In this document: positions 10,531-20,904 of the stretch, piece after piece
Layout: each line of letters opens with the position of its first letter
Numbering within the stretch: the stretch's first letter is position 1
Assembly (NCBI GenBank): GCA_903632075.3
Contig: CAHIKZ030001820.1
Coordinates: forward strand, 237,501 to 301,500
DNA: 64,000 bases
Source of the DNA: Acanthosepion pharaonis
Lineage: Eukaryota > Mollusca > Cephalopoda > Sepiida > Sepiidae
Direction: 5' to 3'
Notes under the pieces: model-generated
The model's input: only the letters and a program-made list of their open reading frames with translations
Told to the model about the DNA's origin: nothing
Database searches by the model: none
Translations under genes and position numbers: made by a program

Positions 10531-11400
10531 CAGAATATATAGGGCACCCAACTGTATTCTGTATAGATTCAGAAAGATTCTTCAATAACAGAAACAGCCA
10601 GAAATATTTGTTCTGTCAATGGAAATTAATTTTAATTTCCAGACATATTAAGTACTTGTATGGACCGTTGCAATGAGAGAGCACTTCCCTCGAAGGAGGT
10701 TCCATAGAGCGGGATCTAGTGAGCCACATTCTGTTAATACTGGACTTCTGATAACCGGAGGCTAGGAAGCTAATATAGATGCTGTAAAAGAACTAGCGAA
10801 ATATTTCAATAAAAAGTCGTCCATAAAACACGTCCATGAACAAGTAAATGCATCTTAACTTGCTGTATCGGACCCCAAAATCTCATTGCTCCTTAGCTTA
10901 ATTAAGGAGTTGGACGCAGCACGTCCTTGAAAAATAGACTTGGTAGTGAACCTTTCCTGGTTAGGATGATCACCTGTATTTAAAACTGGGTTACCTATAA
11001 TTATATATATATATATATATATAAAACTTAACAGGAGTAGCCATTCTCAAAAGAGGACACCGACCATTAAAAAATGTTTTGATCTCTTTAAGCTGAGATA
11101 GGAAATTGGAGTTTTATTTAACCCGATCTTTCCATTGAGACAAGATGTGACACTAGGTCGGATTTAAATATGCGATGAGTGAGTAAAAAAAAAAACGTTG
11201 GAGTATAAGTGGCATTTGCAATTAGCTAACTCAGTAGTAAACGAGGGGACCTCGTTTCCAATCTAGTAGTACGTTTCAATAGATGTTAGTCATGGCAACA
11301 GGGGGTGGGGAGCCCGGATATGAAAGCCACATCACGTCGGGGAGAAAGTGACTTAAGACAAGATGACTGGTCAGGACCAATGACGATAGAGATCCTTTTA
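10531..11400. other. Mostly unassigned; short protein-like stretch
   Basis: About 10768-10965 reads on the plus strand as a protein-like segment (AVKELAKYFNKKSS, LLLSLIKELDAARP) interrupted by stops after about 32 and 58 codons. I do not recognise it; it may be a decayed TE gene. A (TA)n run lies at 10991-11023. A short palindrome, acgaggggacctcgt, lies near 11237. Nothing else is supported. Confidence 0.35.
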
Positions 11401-11411
11401 TGATTTCTGAA

Positions 11412-11712
11412 ATGTGATAATGTATTTATGTAAATTATTTATATTTTTCGGACAGTTGTCTTCATCTTTATGGCCATACTCTTGACGCTACGGACGTTGT
11501 ATGCAACAGAATTCTTCAGATGACTGGAATGTCGAACTGAACCGTTTATTTTGTCCAACGGGGCAGACTGCTCTAGTTCCAGGTGCCATGCCTCTACCGG
11601 ATGTCTTAAACTGAACTTTCCATTGTTCACTATGGCAGTAGCGAGGTATTGAATTCACAACTCTTCGAGTTAAATCATTGATTCTAACCAACGTTTTTAT
11701 CCACTAGGCGAT
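11412..11712 (-). mobile_element. SINE family A, near full length
   Basis: On the minus strand: tRNA-like head CGCCTAGTGGATAAAAACG, B box GAATTCAATACC, middle part CATGGCACCTGGAACTAGAG, then GTTCAGTTCGACATTCCAG and CTGAAGAATTCTG. The 3' tail is AAGATGAAGACAACTGTCCG. The order matches the copy at 21030-21376. Length is about 300 bp. Confidence 0.8.
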
Positions 11713-12290
11713 GGTGTGTAGATTTGTCAATAAATATCGAGTTGCCCGGGAGGGGAACACGATAGTATTTAGCGCAAGAACGAATAATAGATTTATAGAT
11801 ATGCAAGATGCATTCTTACGAGAAAAAATTCTGACACATGTTAAAGTGATTTTCCTTGCAGTACATGAAATAATTGATTCGATATAGCCTCTCCAATTCG
11901 TCAGTGGAAAATGTTACGAATTGTAGTGTTTTGCTCTCCTGGAGTTTAGCGACAACTATGCTCATGGTAGGTTGAAAAGCTACTGTGCCGATTATTTGCT
12001 GGGAAATTCGAAAAATCAATAAATTTCTATATATGCCTTGTAATACGAAAAGACTAAAAGAAATACGGTTTGTCTAAACTATTTTAAATCATATAATAAA
12101 TAACCTAACTGAATTATTTTTACTAGCAAAATTCTTGTCTTACGAACCCATCCCTTAATAATAACTGGCAAATATCTCGACATTTAAAAATAATTCAGCA
12201 GACGATGTAATTCTATTTATGGTAACTGGATTTGGTGCGATTGCCTTAATCGGTTTTCGTCGTTCAAAAATGTGCATCTGAACAATGGCG
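11713..12290. other. No gene recognised
   Basis: Nothing supported; the 67-codon minus frame at 11816-12019 has no recognised motif. Confidence 0.4.
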
Positions 12291-12296
12291 GATTTA

Positions 12297-12470
12297 TTTC
12301 TCGGAGTTAGGATCAAAGTGTAGTATCTGCCCTCGGGCGAATAAACAACATTTCATCTTTCAGTTTGTTTCTTTATCTTAGAACACAGCAAATCAATTGT
12401 GTCTGTTTGCTGACAGAACACAAATGGAAATATTATTTTGGAGTTGAAAACCCCCAGGAAACAGCTCCCC
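12297..12470 (+). ncRNA. Degenerate U2 snRNA-like sequence (pseudogene)
   Basis: 12297-12331 contains ttctcgg, then gttaggatcaa, then agtgtagtatctg. This is the U2 5' end with the first hairpin deleted but the branch-point-recognition GTAGTA kept. Further on, aaatggaaatattattttggag and cccccaggaaacagctcccc (12451-12468) resemble the U2 Sm-site region and 3' terminal stem. The total length is close to that of U2. The middle is too diverged to be sure. It is clearly non-functional if real. Confidence 0.5.
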
Positions 12471-12654
12471 ACGGCAGTACGACCCTCATTGCGCTGAAGA
12501 GTTGAGATTCGTTGTAATACCGATCTGAGTGCAACCGACGAGAACGGGGGCTAGAGTATTACTGAACATGGCCCGTATGCTTGCGCTCGGGATTCCCCAC
12601 ATTAAACTGACCTTGAGTTAAATGCTGACAGCGTGCGGAGGCAAGAATATAATA

Positions 12655-12712
12655 TTGCTTCTCGGCATTTTAGCTAAGATCAAAGTGTAGTATTTTTCTT
12701 ATCAACTTAATC
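12655..12712 (+). ncRNA. U2: U2 snRNA 5'-end pseudogene fragment
   Basis: ttgcttctcggcattttagc followed by taagatcaaagtgtagtat and cttatcaacttaat matches the first ~58 nt of metazoan U2 snRNA with only a handful of differences. It keeps the stem I hairpin and the GUAGUA branch-site pairing element. The match stops where the polypyrimidine tract begins, so the rest of U2 (Sm site, 3' stems) is missing. It is likely a truncated retropseudogene or part of a U2-derived repeat. Confidence 0.8.
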
Positions 12713-12736
12713 TTGTTCTCACTCTCCACTTCTATT

Positions 12737-12750
12737 TTCCCTTGCTGTCT

Positions 12751-12794
<44 letters not shown>

Positions 12795-12861
12795 TTTGTC
12801 TTATCTATATCACTCTTTCTGACTTTGTTTTATGCCAAGCTATGTCTTTTGTTTGTTTCAT

Positions 12862-12905
<44 letters not shown>

Positions 12906-13014
12906 TTTTCTTTCTTTTTGCCCTAGCAATATCTTTTGTTTGTTTGTTTCTTCATTTATTTCTTTGTCCTAGCTATATCTTTCTTTCTCTCTTTCTTTGT
13001 TTTTGTCCTAGCTA

Positions 13015-13075
<61 letters not shown>

Positions 13076-13120
13076 GCCCTAGCTATATCTTTCTTTCTTC
13101 CTTCCTTTCTTTCTTTCTTC

Positions 13121-13155
<35 letters not shown>

Positions 13156-13207
13156 GTCCTAGCTATATCGTTCCTTCTTCCTTCTTTCTTTCTTTCTTCT
13201 TTCTTTT

Positions 13208-13243
<36 letters not shown>

Positions 13244-14260
13244 ATCTATATCACTCTTTCTGTCTTTCTTTTATTCCTAGCTGTATCTTTTCTTTGTTTG
13301 TTTGTTTGTTTGTTTGTTTCTTTGTTTGTTTCTTTCTTTCTTTCTTTTTTTTCTTATCTTATTTCTTTTTGTCTTTTTTTTATTCTTTTTTCTTTCTTTC
13401 TTTGTTTTATTTTCTTTTTCTTTCTTTCTTTCTTTTTTTGTTTTTCTATTTCTTTTCTTTCTTTTCTTTCTTTCTTTCTTTTCTTTCTTTTCTTTCTTTT
13501 TCTTTCTGTTTCTATCTCGTTCCATTCTTCCTTATTTCTTTCTTTCTTTCCTTTCTTTCTTTTTTCTTTCTTTTTTCTTTCTTTCTTTCTATTTTTTTTT
13601 TGTCTTTTCTTTTTATTCTATCTGTATCTTTTCTTTGTTTGTTTGTTTTTTGTTTGTTTTTTGTTTTCTTTCTTATTTTTCTTTCTTTCTTTCTTTCTTT
13701 TTTTCTTTCTTTCTTTCTTTCTTTCAAAACCTTTTTTTTTTCTTTCTTTTCTTTCTTTTCTTTTTTCTTTCTTTTTTTGTTTTGAACCATTATATCATTA
13801 TTCCTTTTTCTTTCTTTCTTTCTTTCTTTTTTTTTGCCTTATTTATTTCTTTGTTTTTTTTTTTGTTTCTTTTTTTTTGTTTGTTTGTTTGTTTTTTGTT
13901 TGCTATTTCTTTCTTTTCTTTTTTCTTTCTTTCTTTTCTTTTTTTTATATCATTATTTATTTTTTCTTTTTTTTCTTTTTCTTTTTTTTGAATTTTCTTT
14001 GTTTGTTTGTTTGTTTGTTTGTTTTTGTTTGTTTGTTTTTTGTTTTTCTTTCTTTTTTTTTTCTTTCTGTCTTTATCTTTCTTTCTTTCTTTTTCTTTTT
14101 TCTTTCTCCTTTCTTTTTCTTTCTTTTTTCTTTCTTTTCTTTTCTTTCTTTCTTTTTTTCTTTCTTATTTTTTTTATTTCTTTCTTCTTCTTTCTCTTTT
14201 TTTTTTTTTAAAAAAATTTCTTATCTTTCTTTCTTTCTCTCTTTCTTTCATTTTCTCACT
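12737..14260 (+). repeat. 1.5-kb polypyrimidine tract, (CTTT)n with higher-order structure
   Basis: Almost uninterrupted pyrimidine on the plus strand: mostly CTTT, with TGTTTGTT blocks and a (TATC)n block at 13016-13069. A spacer, cctagctatatct, recurs near 12921, 12967, 13006, 13077, 13157 and 13276. A longer unit beginning ttatctatatcactctttct occurs at 12799 and 13243. Long Phe/Leu/Ser frames here (up to 324 codons) are compositional artefacts. Confidence 0.95.
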
Positions 14261-14594
14261 GAAACCATGTAGTGCCCTTTCCCATTTTCCCCTCAATGAA
14301 ATCGGAAATACTGCAGTATTTATGAGATATTGGCAGAGCGTAACGGTCATGCGAACAAAAAGAGAGAGACGAACACGATAATAATAGAATTTTTTGACTA
14401 GTATTTATTTTACATTTGTTTATTCTATTTTTATTCGTCTTTTTAATATAACTTTCTATTTTTTTTAAATGACGCATTGACATGTATTGATAACGCCTAT
14501 TTAATTTTCCCTTACATCTGTTTCTTTTATTAACTCTATAGATGTTCGCCATCTTTGGTTTCTTAAATAGCAACGTTGGTCGGAGTCGCATATA

Positions 14595-15030
14595 CAGGTT
14601 GCTCGGAATGTTACCGTGGACTTCTCTAATTTTTAAAAAAATATTTTAACCCAAATATGGTTTTAACAAGTGAAAAACGTCTATTCCTCATTGGACACGT
14701 ATTCTAGAATGTGGTATATAAAAAGATTTGGGCCGACGGCTTTGTGCTGACAAATTTCGAGATACGCCTGTTCTAACTTAAAAAGAAAGTTAGCAACCAT
14801 GTGGATAAATTTAGGGATGCAAGATCAGTGGACGATGCCAAGCGTTTTGGAAGACCAGCAAAATTAACGGAGAAGTAACTGTTCGATATTTCTGGCAGTA
14901 TGTAGGAGAATCCAAGAAAACCATTGCGAATATTAGCGCAGTACCAAGATAAGGAACTGCTCATAAGACCGTCAGATAAAAGGTATATCTATTCCCAAAC
15001 AAAATAATGAAAGCAACTGATCATGAAAAG
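14595..15030 (+). pseudogene. Mariner-type transposase fragment with 5' terminus
   Basis: A possible 5' terminal inverted repeat starts caggttgctcggaatg at 14595, preceded by tata. From about 14700 the plus strand reads, across frameshifts, as the N-terminal DNA-binding part of a Tc1/mariner-superfamily transposase: NKFRDARSVDDAKRFGRP, KLTEK, ENPRKPLRILAQ, GTAHKTVR and ATDHEKR. This is the paired helix-turn-helix and GRP linker. The DDE catalytic domain is not seen. It would have bound element ends for cut-and-paste transposition; the copy is dead. Confidence 0.75.
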
Positions 15031-15395
15031 CGATAACAGTGTTCATTCAGTCTATTTCAAGCGAACAAGTCATAGCTTTGTTTAGAAACAAAGAAGAACG
15101 ATCCAAGCTTCCATTAGCGCTAACGGGCGTTACTTTCAACATTGTTTCTAATTTACATTCATATTCTCCTCATGTATTCTCTACTGAAACATGTCTGTTA
15201 ATAAAAAATATAAGTGAATACTGACTTTCCGAACATCCTGTGGAGCGGTTATGAAATTCTAACTGGGGTTTGCGTGGTTGGCGTAGCAAAGTTAAGTTTC
15301 TCAAATAAGTCTTTTTGAGTTGAAACTTTCGGGCATTTTGTAGTTAAATGACAACATAGAAAAATATGTTACATTCGGACTAAAAAAAGGGCAAC

Positions 15396-15400
<5 letters not shown>
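15031..15400. other. No gene recognised
   Basis: The 61-codon plus frame at 15039-15224 shows no motif. It could be diverged transposase sequence; nothing is supported. Confidence 0.35.

Positions 15401-15401
<1 letters not shown>

Positions 15402-15450
<49 letters not shown>
15402..15450. repeat. (TA)n microsatellite
   Basis: Pure AT dinucleotide run next to the PLE terminal arm. Confidence 0.95.
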
Positions 15451-15453
<3 letters not shown>

Positions 15454-15455
15454 GA

Positions 15456-15630
15456 AAATATCTTAAAAAACAAAACAAAATCCTAAAATGCGATTATGTT
15501 GTTTTAATATGAATGAAATGTCGACGTCTGACGTTTCGGTTTAATAACTTCTTCAGGACAATATTCATTAAAAATACAATTAACATAATCAGTATAACAC
15601 GACGAAAACAATGGACATAAAAACATGGAG
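15456..15630 (-). mobile_element. PLE terminal arm (inverted copy)
   Basis: About 175 bases that are the near-exact reverse complement of 15866-16040. On the minus strand it carries the same CTGAAGA...GAAACGTCAGACGTC core, with one base missing from stem II. Inverted partial terminal repeats are typical of Penelope-like elements. Confidence 0.75.
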
Positions 15631-15865
15631 GACTGCATGCTTATCCGAAGATACAGGAATCTACTAGTCTCCGCGTATTCCTACATGAACAAAAAAGATT
15701 TTCTAACGAACTGTATATATGAAAAATCTTTCCATCGGAATCAAATTTATAAAAAATTTTAAGAATACGTTTTGAAAGCGTCGCCCATTTGACGACAACG
15801 TGACCACGCTCAAACGGAAAGCTGATCATTTAAAATTTCCATTTATCTGTTTTGGATAAGACTTG
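15631..15865 (+). pseudogene. Possible PLE N-terminal coding remnant between the arms
   Basis: The plus strand reads RRYRNLLVSAYSYMNKKDFL then TNCIYEKSFHRNQIYKKF, with stops after that. The FL.xC spacing resembles PLE N-terminal regions, but similarity is weak. A 62-codon minus frame over the same bases has no recognisable motif. Confidence 0.35.
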
Positions 15866-16040
15866 TTTTTATGTCCATTGTTTTCGTCGTGTTATACTGA
15901 TTATGTTAATTTATTTTTAATGAATATTGTCCTGAAGAAGGTTATTAAACCGAAACGTCAGACGTCGACATTTCATTCATATTAAAACAACATAATCAGA
16001 TTTTAAGGATTTTTGTTTTGTTTTTCCAAATATTTTCTTC
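15866..16040 (+). mobile_element. PLE terminal repeat upstream of the RT remnant
   Basis: Plus-oriented partner of 15456-15630, placed directly 5' of PLE coding remains that start near 16060. It carries the hammerhead-like motif at 15919-15978. Confidence 0.75.
15919..15978 (+). ncRNA. Hammerhead-ribozyme-like motif
   Basis: Core CTGAAGA (15932-15938; CUGANGA) is followed by hairpin GGTT-ATTA-AACC (15940-15951), then GAA (15952-15954). Stem III is ACGT-CAG-ACGT (15955-15965), followed by C at 15966, giving a GUC cleavage triplet. Stem I pairs GTC/GAC plus one further pair next to the core, then AATGAA (15919-15924) with TTCATT (15972-15977) beyond an internal loop. Caveat: one extra A precedes stem II, so the usual G10.1-C11.1 closing pair is not ideal. 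Confidence 0.45.
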
Positions 16041-16059
16041 ATTCTGCCGGATTTATATC

Positions 16060-17176
16060 CATTTATATTTGCTCATCAAATATATATATATAGATAGAAT
16101 TAGAAAGTTATTATATAAAGAATTTAAAAGCATGGGCTTAAAAATTACAGTTAGTACTAAATTAAAAAAAGTAGACTTCCTAGATATAACTTTAGATCTA
16201 AATAAAAAATATATACACACCTTAAAAAAACCCAACACCAATCCTTTATATATACATCCTAAATCAAATCACCCCCATCTATAATTAAACATATACCGTT
16301 ATCTATAAATTAAACGAATTAGTACAAATTCAGCTAATAACAAGATTTTTGATGAGCATATCAATGGCTATAATAAGGCTCTAAAAGATAGTGGCTTTAA
16401 AAAAAACCCAAAACTAGCGTATATAAAAAATGAAAATGGAAAACATAGAAAAAAAACAGATGTAGAAAAATTATTTGGTATACTCCCCCATATAACCAAA
16501 TGGTAAAGAACAGATTAGGACATAAATTCCTCACATTAATAGTCAAGCATTTCCCTTGTGAAAATAAACTAAGTACTATTTTCAATAAAAACACACTAAA
16601 AAAATTAAGTTATAGCTGTACAAAGAACTTAGAAAAAATCATTAAGATAATGCTAATATCTTAAATAAACACTTATACAAAAAAACAAAAAAAATTTAGA
16701 CAATAGAAAAATTAAGATAAAACTGATGATGTAAATAAACAAAAACTATGTAATTGTCGAAACCCTCAAAATTGCCCACTACAAAATAAATGTTGCACTG
16801 AATCATTAGTATACTAATGCAATATCTCTTCGATTGAAAATCCTGATAACATAAAAAATATATATAGGTTGCACTAGCCATGAATTCAAAAAAAGATTCA
16901 ACCAACATCAAACTTCATTTAGAATAAATAAATATAAAAATCAAACATCTCTCTCAAAATATTTCTGGCATCTAAAATGAATCAAATAAAACACCTACAG
17001 TAAAATGGAAGTTAATAAGAAGAGCTAGAATTTGTAGATCATTAAACGACCCGTGTCCTCTATGTATACAAGAGAAACTATATATTACTAAGTTTATAAA
17101 AATAAAAAATTTACTGAATCAGAGAAATGAAATAGCTATTATATGCCGTCATTGTCAAAAAATTTTCCTTAAATAA

Positions 17177-17180
<4 letters not shown>
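16060..17180 (+). pseudogene. Penelope-like element: RT C-terminus and GIY-YIG endonuclease
   Basis: The plus strand reads, with stops and frame changes, as the 3' half of a PLE. First comes VDFLDITLDLN and KPNTNPLYIHPKSNHP (16165-16275), typical of the PLE RT end. Then IFDEHINGYNKALKDSGF appears. The endonuclease zinc-binding part follows, CNCRNPQNCPLQNKC (about 16750-16795), and its C-terminus, VKWKLIRRARI, CPLCIQEKLYI, NLLNQRNEIAIICRH (17000-17155). The GIY-YIG centre is the most eroded. PLEs copy themselves by target-primed reverse transcription. The element ends at an A-rich run (17181-17206) and seeds the array that follows. Confidence 0.85.
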
Positions 17181-17207
<27 letters not shown>

Positions 17208-18295
17208 TCTATTGGAATGGCAGGAAAAATGTTTTAAACTGTTATTTAAAATTTAAAATTCTTTGGTTAAAACGTATTAAAAACATAAACACCGTTTTAA
17301 AAAATTGTAGTTAAATAAAATGTATCCTAACCGAAACACCTCTATAATAAATGTACTACAAACACTTGAATGAATCCGATAAAACACCTCCTGAAAAAAT
17401 GAAATTATAACTAAAGCTAGATGATGTAAGGTAATGTATGACCCATTGTTCTTTGTACATACATATGAAACTTTATTACTCAGGTTACATATATTTAAAA
17501 TAAATAATTTAATTAATTAATACATAAAGTTTACTAAATCTGAGAAATGACTTAGATAGTTTTGTAGTCTGTGCCATTTATATTACTTAAATATTTAAAT
17601 ATAATAGTTTAAAAAAATTGTAATTTACATATACTTTGTTATGAAAAAATAATTATACTTACTATGAGTAATTATCCTTCTGTTATAAAGTAATATAGTC
17701 AATTAAAACTAACAATGAAAATATTTTAAAATTTTAATGTGGTAATTTTAAAATTGTAATTAAAATTGTAGTTAAATAAAATGAATTCTAACCTGTTCTT
17801 GGTACATACATATGAAACTTTTTACTTAGGTTACATATATTTAAAATAAATAAATAAATTAAGTAATAAATAAAGTTTACTAAATTTGAGAAATGACTTG
17901 GCTAATTTTGTAGTAAGTTCCATTAATATTACTAAAATAATATTTTAAAATATAAAAGTTTAAAAATTGTAATTTACATATACTTGGATGAAAAAAAAAA
18001 ATAATTTTACTTACTATGAGTAATATTCCTTCTGTTATAAAAGTAATATAGTCTAATATAACTAACAATGAAAATATTTTAAAAAGTTTAAAGTTTGTAA
18101 TTTTAAAATTGAAACTAAAATTAAAGTTAAATTGAATGAATTCTAACCTAAATTTCTTTTAAAATAATACTACACTAAAAGAATCCCAAAAAAAGCAAAT
18201 ATAGTAAAATAAAATTAATATGAAATGCCATAAGATGTATTTTTTTGAATGACCTATGTCCTTTGTACTTACATGAGAAACATTATATCACTAGG

Positions 18296-18326
<31 letters not shown>

Positions 18327-18801
18327 AAAAATGTAACCTCATATACATACTTAAACTTAAAATGAAATACATAAAGTTTACTAATTCTGAGAAATGACTT
18401 AGATAGTTTTGTAGTCTGGGCCATTAATATTACTTAAATAATATCTAAATTAAAAGTTTAAAATTGTAATTTATATATACTTTGATATGAAAAATTTTTT
18501 TACTTACTATGAGTAATTATCCTTCTGTTATAAAAGTAATATAGTCTAAATTAAAACTAACAATGAAAATATTTTAAAATTTTAAAGTTATAATTTTTTT
18601 TTTTGAAATTAAAATTGTAGTAAAATAAAATGAATTCTAACATGTTATTTATACATACATATGAAACTTTATTAATTAGGTTACATATATTTGAAATAAA
18701 TAAATTAATTAATTAATAAATAAATAAAGTTTACTAAATCTGAGAAATGACTTAGCTAGTTTTGTAGTAAGTGCCATTAATATTACTTAAATAATATTTA
18801 A

Positions 18802-18832
<31 letters not shown>

Positions 18833-19290
18833 ATTTACATATACTTTGATATGGAAAAATAATCTTACTTAATATGAGTAATTTTCCTTCTGTTATAAAG
18901 TAATATAGTCTATTAAAACTAAACAATGAAAATATTTTAAAATTTTAAAGTAGTAATTTTGAATTTGTAATTAAAATTGTAGTTAAATTGAATGAATTCT
19001 AACCTAAATTTCTTTTTAAATAATACTACACGCATTAAAAAGAATCCAAAAATAACACCTATAGTAAAATAAAAATTAATATGAAATACCATAACATGTA
19101 AGTTTTTGAATGACCCATGTCCTCAGTACTTACATGTGAAATATTATAATAATAGGTTTATATATAAAAGAAAAGTTTACTGAATCAGTGAAATTAAGTA
19201 ACCATTTTTGCTGTCATAGTCATATACATATAAAAAAAAAAAAAAAAAAAAAATGTAACCTCATATACATACTTAAACTTAATGTTAAAA
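17181..19290 (+). repeat. Tandem array of decayed PLE 3'-end units
   Basis: The segment coding for the PLE endonuclease C-terminus recurs. The marker aagtttactaaatctgagaa occurs near 17526, 17872, 18371, 18725 and 19176, with the original at 17107. Spacings alternate between about 350 and 450-500, so the larger repeat is about 810-850 bases. Each large unit also carries gaatgaccc.tgtcct.tgtac, agtaattatccttctgttat and a poly(A) run (18312, 18811, 19233). A 50-base block ending aatgtaacctcatatacata is identical at 18312-18363 and 19232-19283. No unit is open. Confidence 0.8.
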
Positions 19291-19637
19291 TAATCCTACA
19301 TAATATAATGGATTCTAATACATTTAACTGTTCTTAAAAAAGAATATAGTAAAATAAAAATTAAAAAGGAAAATATTTCAAATCGTAGTTAAATAAAAAG
19401 TATTGTAAAAAAAATCTTTAATTTTAAAAGATGACGTTGAAAATTTTTTACCGTTAATTTTTTTTTTTTTTTTTTTTTTTTAAATTCAGACGACATCCAT
19501 TCAACCGACGTCAGGTTTCAGTGTAAAAAATACATCCTCACCCCTTACCAAAATGTAGCTAATAACTGATACAATGATACTGTCATAAGGAAAATCTAGA
19601 CACCCCTTGTTCAATTTGAGTAGAATATTCTGTAACC
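19291..19637. other. No gene; includes a poly(T) run
   Basis: A T run lies at about 19458-19480. Nothing else is supported. Confidence 0.4.
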
Positions 19638-19842
19638 ATGGAAACGTGATTTTAGCTGTGTATTTAAAACCCGGTAAATTTTAAAAGTTACTCCAAAATT
19701 CGCTTGAAGATGAAATGGAACTAATGCTTTTAATTTATTTGAAAAAAAATAAAATTAGGGTTTTTAGCTTCTATTTTTGAAACATGGTTGGAACTGTGTA
19801 GCGAAAATAACCATATTTTAAATCAATTAATTTATAATATTA
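19638..19842 (+). repeat. Dispersed ~200-bp repeat, copy 2
   Basis: Inverted relative to the copy at 4512-4710 and nearly co-linear with it; differs by small indels such as an A run near 19740. Confidence 0.75.
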
Positions 19843-19934
19843 ATGCTCTGTAAATTTACATTGAGCACTATTTTAAAAAAATAAAATATCTATAAGAACA
19901 CCGGATTTTATATCTTACTGTTCTTTTTTTTATT

Positions 19935-19941
<7 letters not shown>

Positions 19942-19986
<45 letters not shown>
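19942..19986. repeat. (TA)n microsatellite
   Basis: Pure TA run of about 45 bases. Confidence 0.95.
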
Positions 19987-19989
<3 letters not shown>

Positions 19990-20050
19990 TTTCCATTTAG
20001 GATCATTTTTGAAAAGGAATATGTGTACGAAAAAATTGACTTGAAATGTT

Positions 20051-20053
<3 letters not shown>

Positions 20054-20082
<29 letters not shown>

Positions 20083-20574
20083 TTTTTGATTTCTGGCGTT
20101 TTACATTTTTTTTCTGGGTCCCAGGGACTTAAGGTTAGAAATGGCGTCATGACACTTTCCCCCCAAAAAAAAAAAAAAAATTACATCGATAAAGCCCTTC
20201 GTAAGGTGTGGGCTGTACTTGTCAGAACAATTTTTTGTATCTCCTTGAGGCATGGACTTCCAGGAATCCCTTCAATTAGTCTACTGCAATCTTTTCCAAC
20301 CAGTCCTAGGGCTCCAACTACAACAGGGAATGATGATGTTCCCATATGCCACATTTTCGAGATTTTTATTTCAAGGTCCTTGCACTTTGACAACTTTTTG
20401 AATATCTTCAAAGATATATTGCAGTCAGCAGGGACTGCCATATCAATAATTTATAATTTTTTTTGTTTGTGGTCTTTAATAATATCTGGCCGGTTGGCCT
20501 TGATTGCTCTGTCAGTGTGTATTGTGTAATCCCATAGAATTGTAACAGGTCCTATCTCCGTAACCGGGTCTGGG

Positions 20575-20577
<3 letters not shown>
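20054..20577 (-). pseudogene. R4/Dong-type LINE, 3' end with endonuclease domain
   Basis: On the minus strand: HPDPVTEI, VTILWDYTIHTDRAIKANRP, then RPDIIKDHKQKK and IIDMAVPADCNI. An RPD followed about 13 residues later by D is the catalytic signature of the restriction-like endonuclease of R2/R4-group LINEs. The open part 20181-20441 continues to IPGSPCLKEIQKIVL and ends TLRRALSM. A single stop interrupts the start of the domain. The copy is 5'-truncated. It ends in (AAT)n (20054-20082) and begins inside (AAT)n (20577-20611), the tail of SINE 20577-20880. The same family is at 41505-43153. Confidence 0.8.
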
Positions 20578-20611
<34 letters not shown>

Positions 20612-20880
20612 GTTGTTGTTGTTGTTGTTATCAGTTATATCTCTGCTTCCTCCAGAGTCTGCAGTATGACCATTAATTTCTTCCTGAGTTAGGCTGGTTG
20701 CCGTCCGAGATGACAGGACGCACATCTGCATTGTTATTCAATCTGTAGCTGGCTGAAAATATACCTTTCCAAAGATATTTGAGTGTAAGACTGAAATTTG
20801 AACTCGGGTCTTCTCTTTGGGTCCTGCCATTGGATCTAACTAACACCATTATCCACGGTGCCATCTGTCCTCAATCTAAT
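20577..20880 (-). mobile_element. SINE family B, full length with (AAC)n(AAT)n tail
   Basis: On the minus strand the head is GATGGCACCGTGGATAATGG (A box) with B box GAGTTCAAATTTC. The body follows (CTTTGGAAAGGTATATTTTC, GCTGGCTGAAAATAT in plus sense) and the tail is (AAC)6(AAT)n at 20577-20629. A second, interrupted copy lies at 28950-29515. The LINE at 20054-20577 begins inside its tail. Confidence 0.8.
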
Positions 20881-20904
20881 AAACTGCACTCCAAATACAC
20901 TATA

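Noticed and set aside
12737..14260. CRISPR-like alternation of repeat and spacer in the pyrimidine tract
   Set aside because: Spacers are not unique and the genome is clearly animal; this is a composite microsatellite.
13298..14272. 324-codon plus-strand open frame and other long frames in the CTTT tract
   Set aside because: Composed almost only of Phe, Leu, Ser, Cys and Val from a pyrimidine repeat; no start context, domain or homology.
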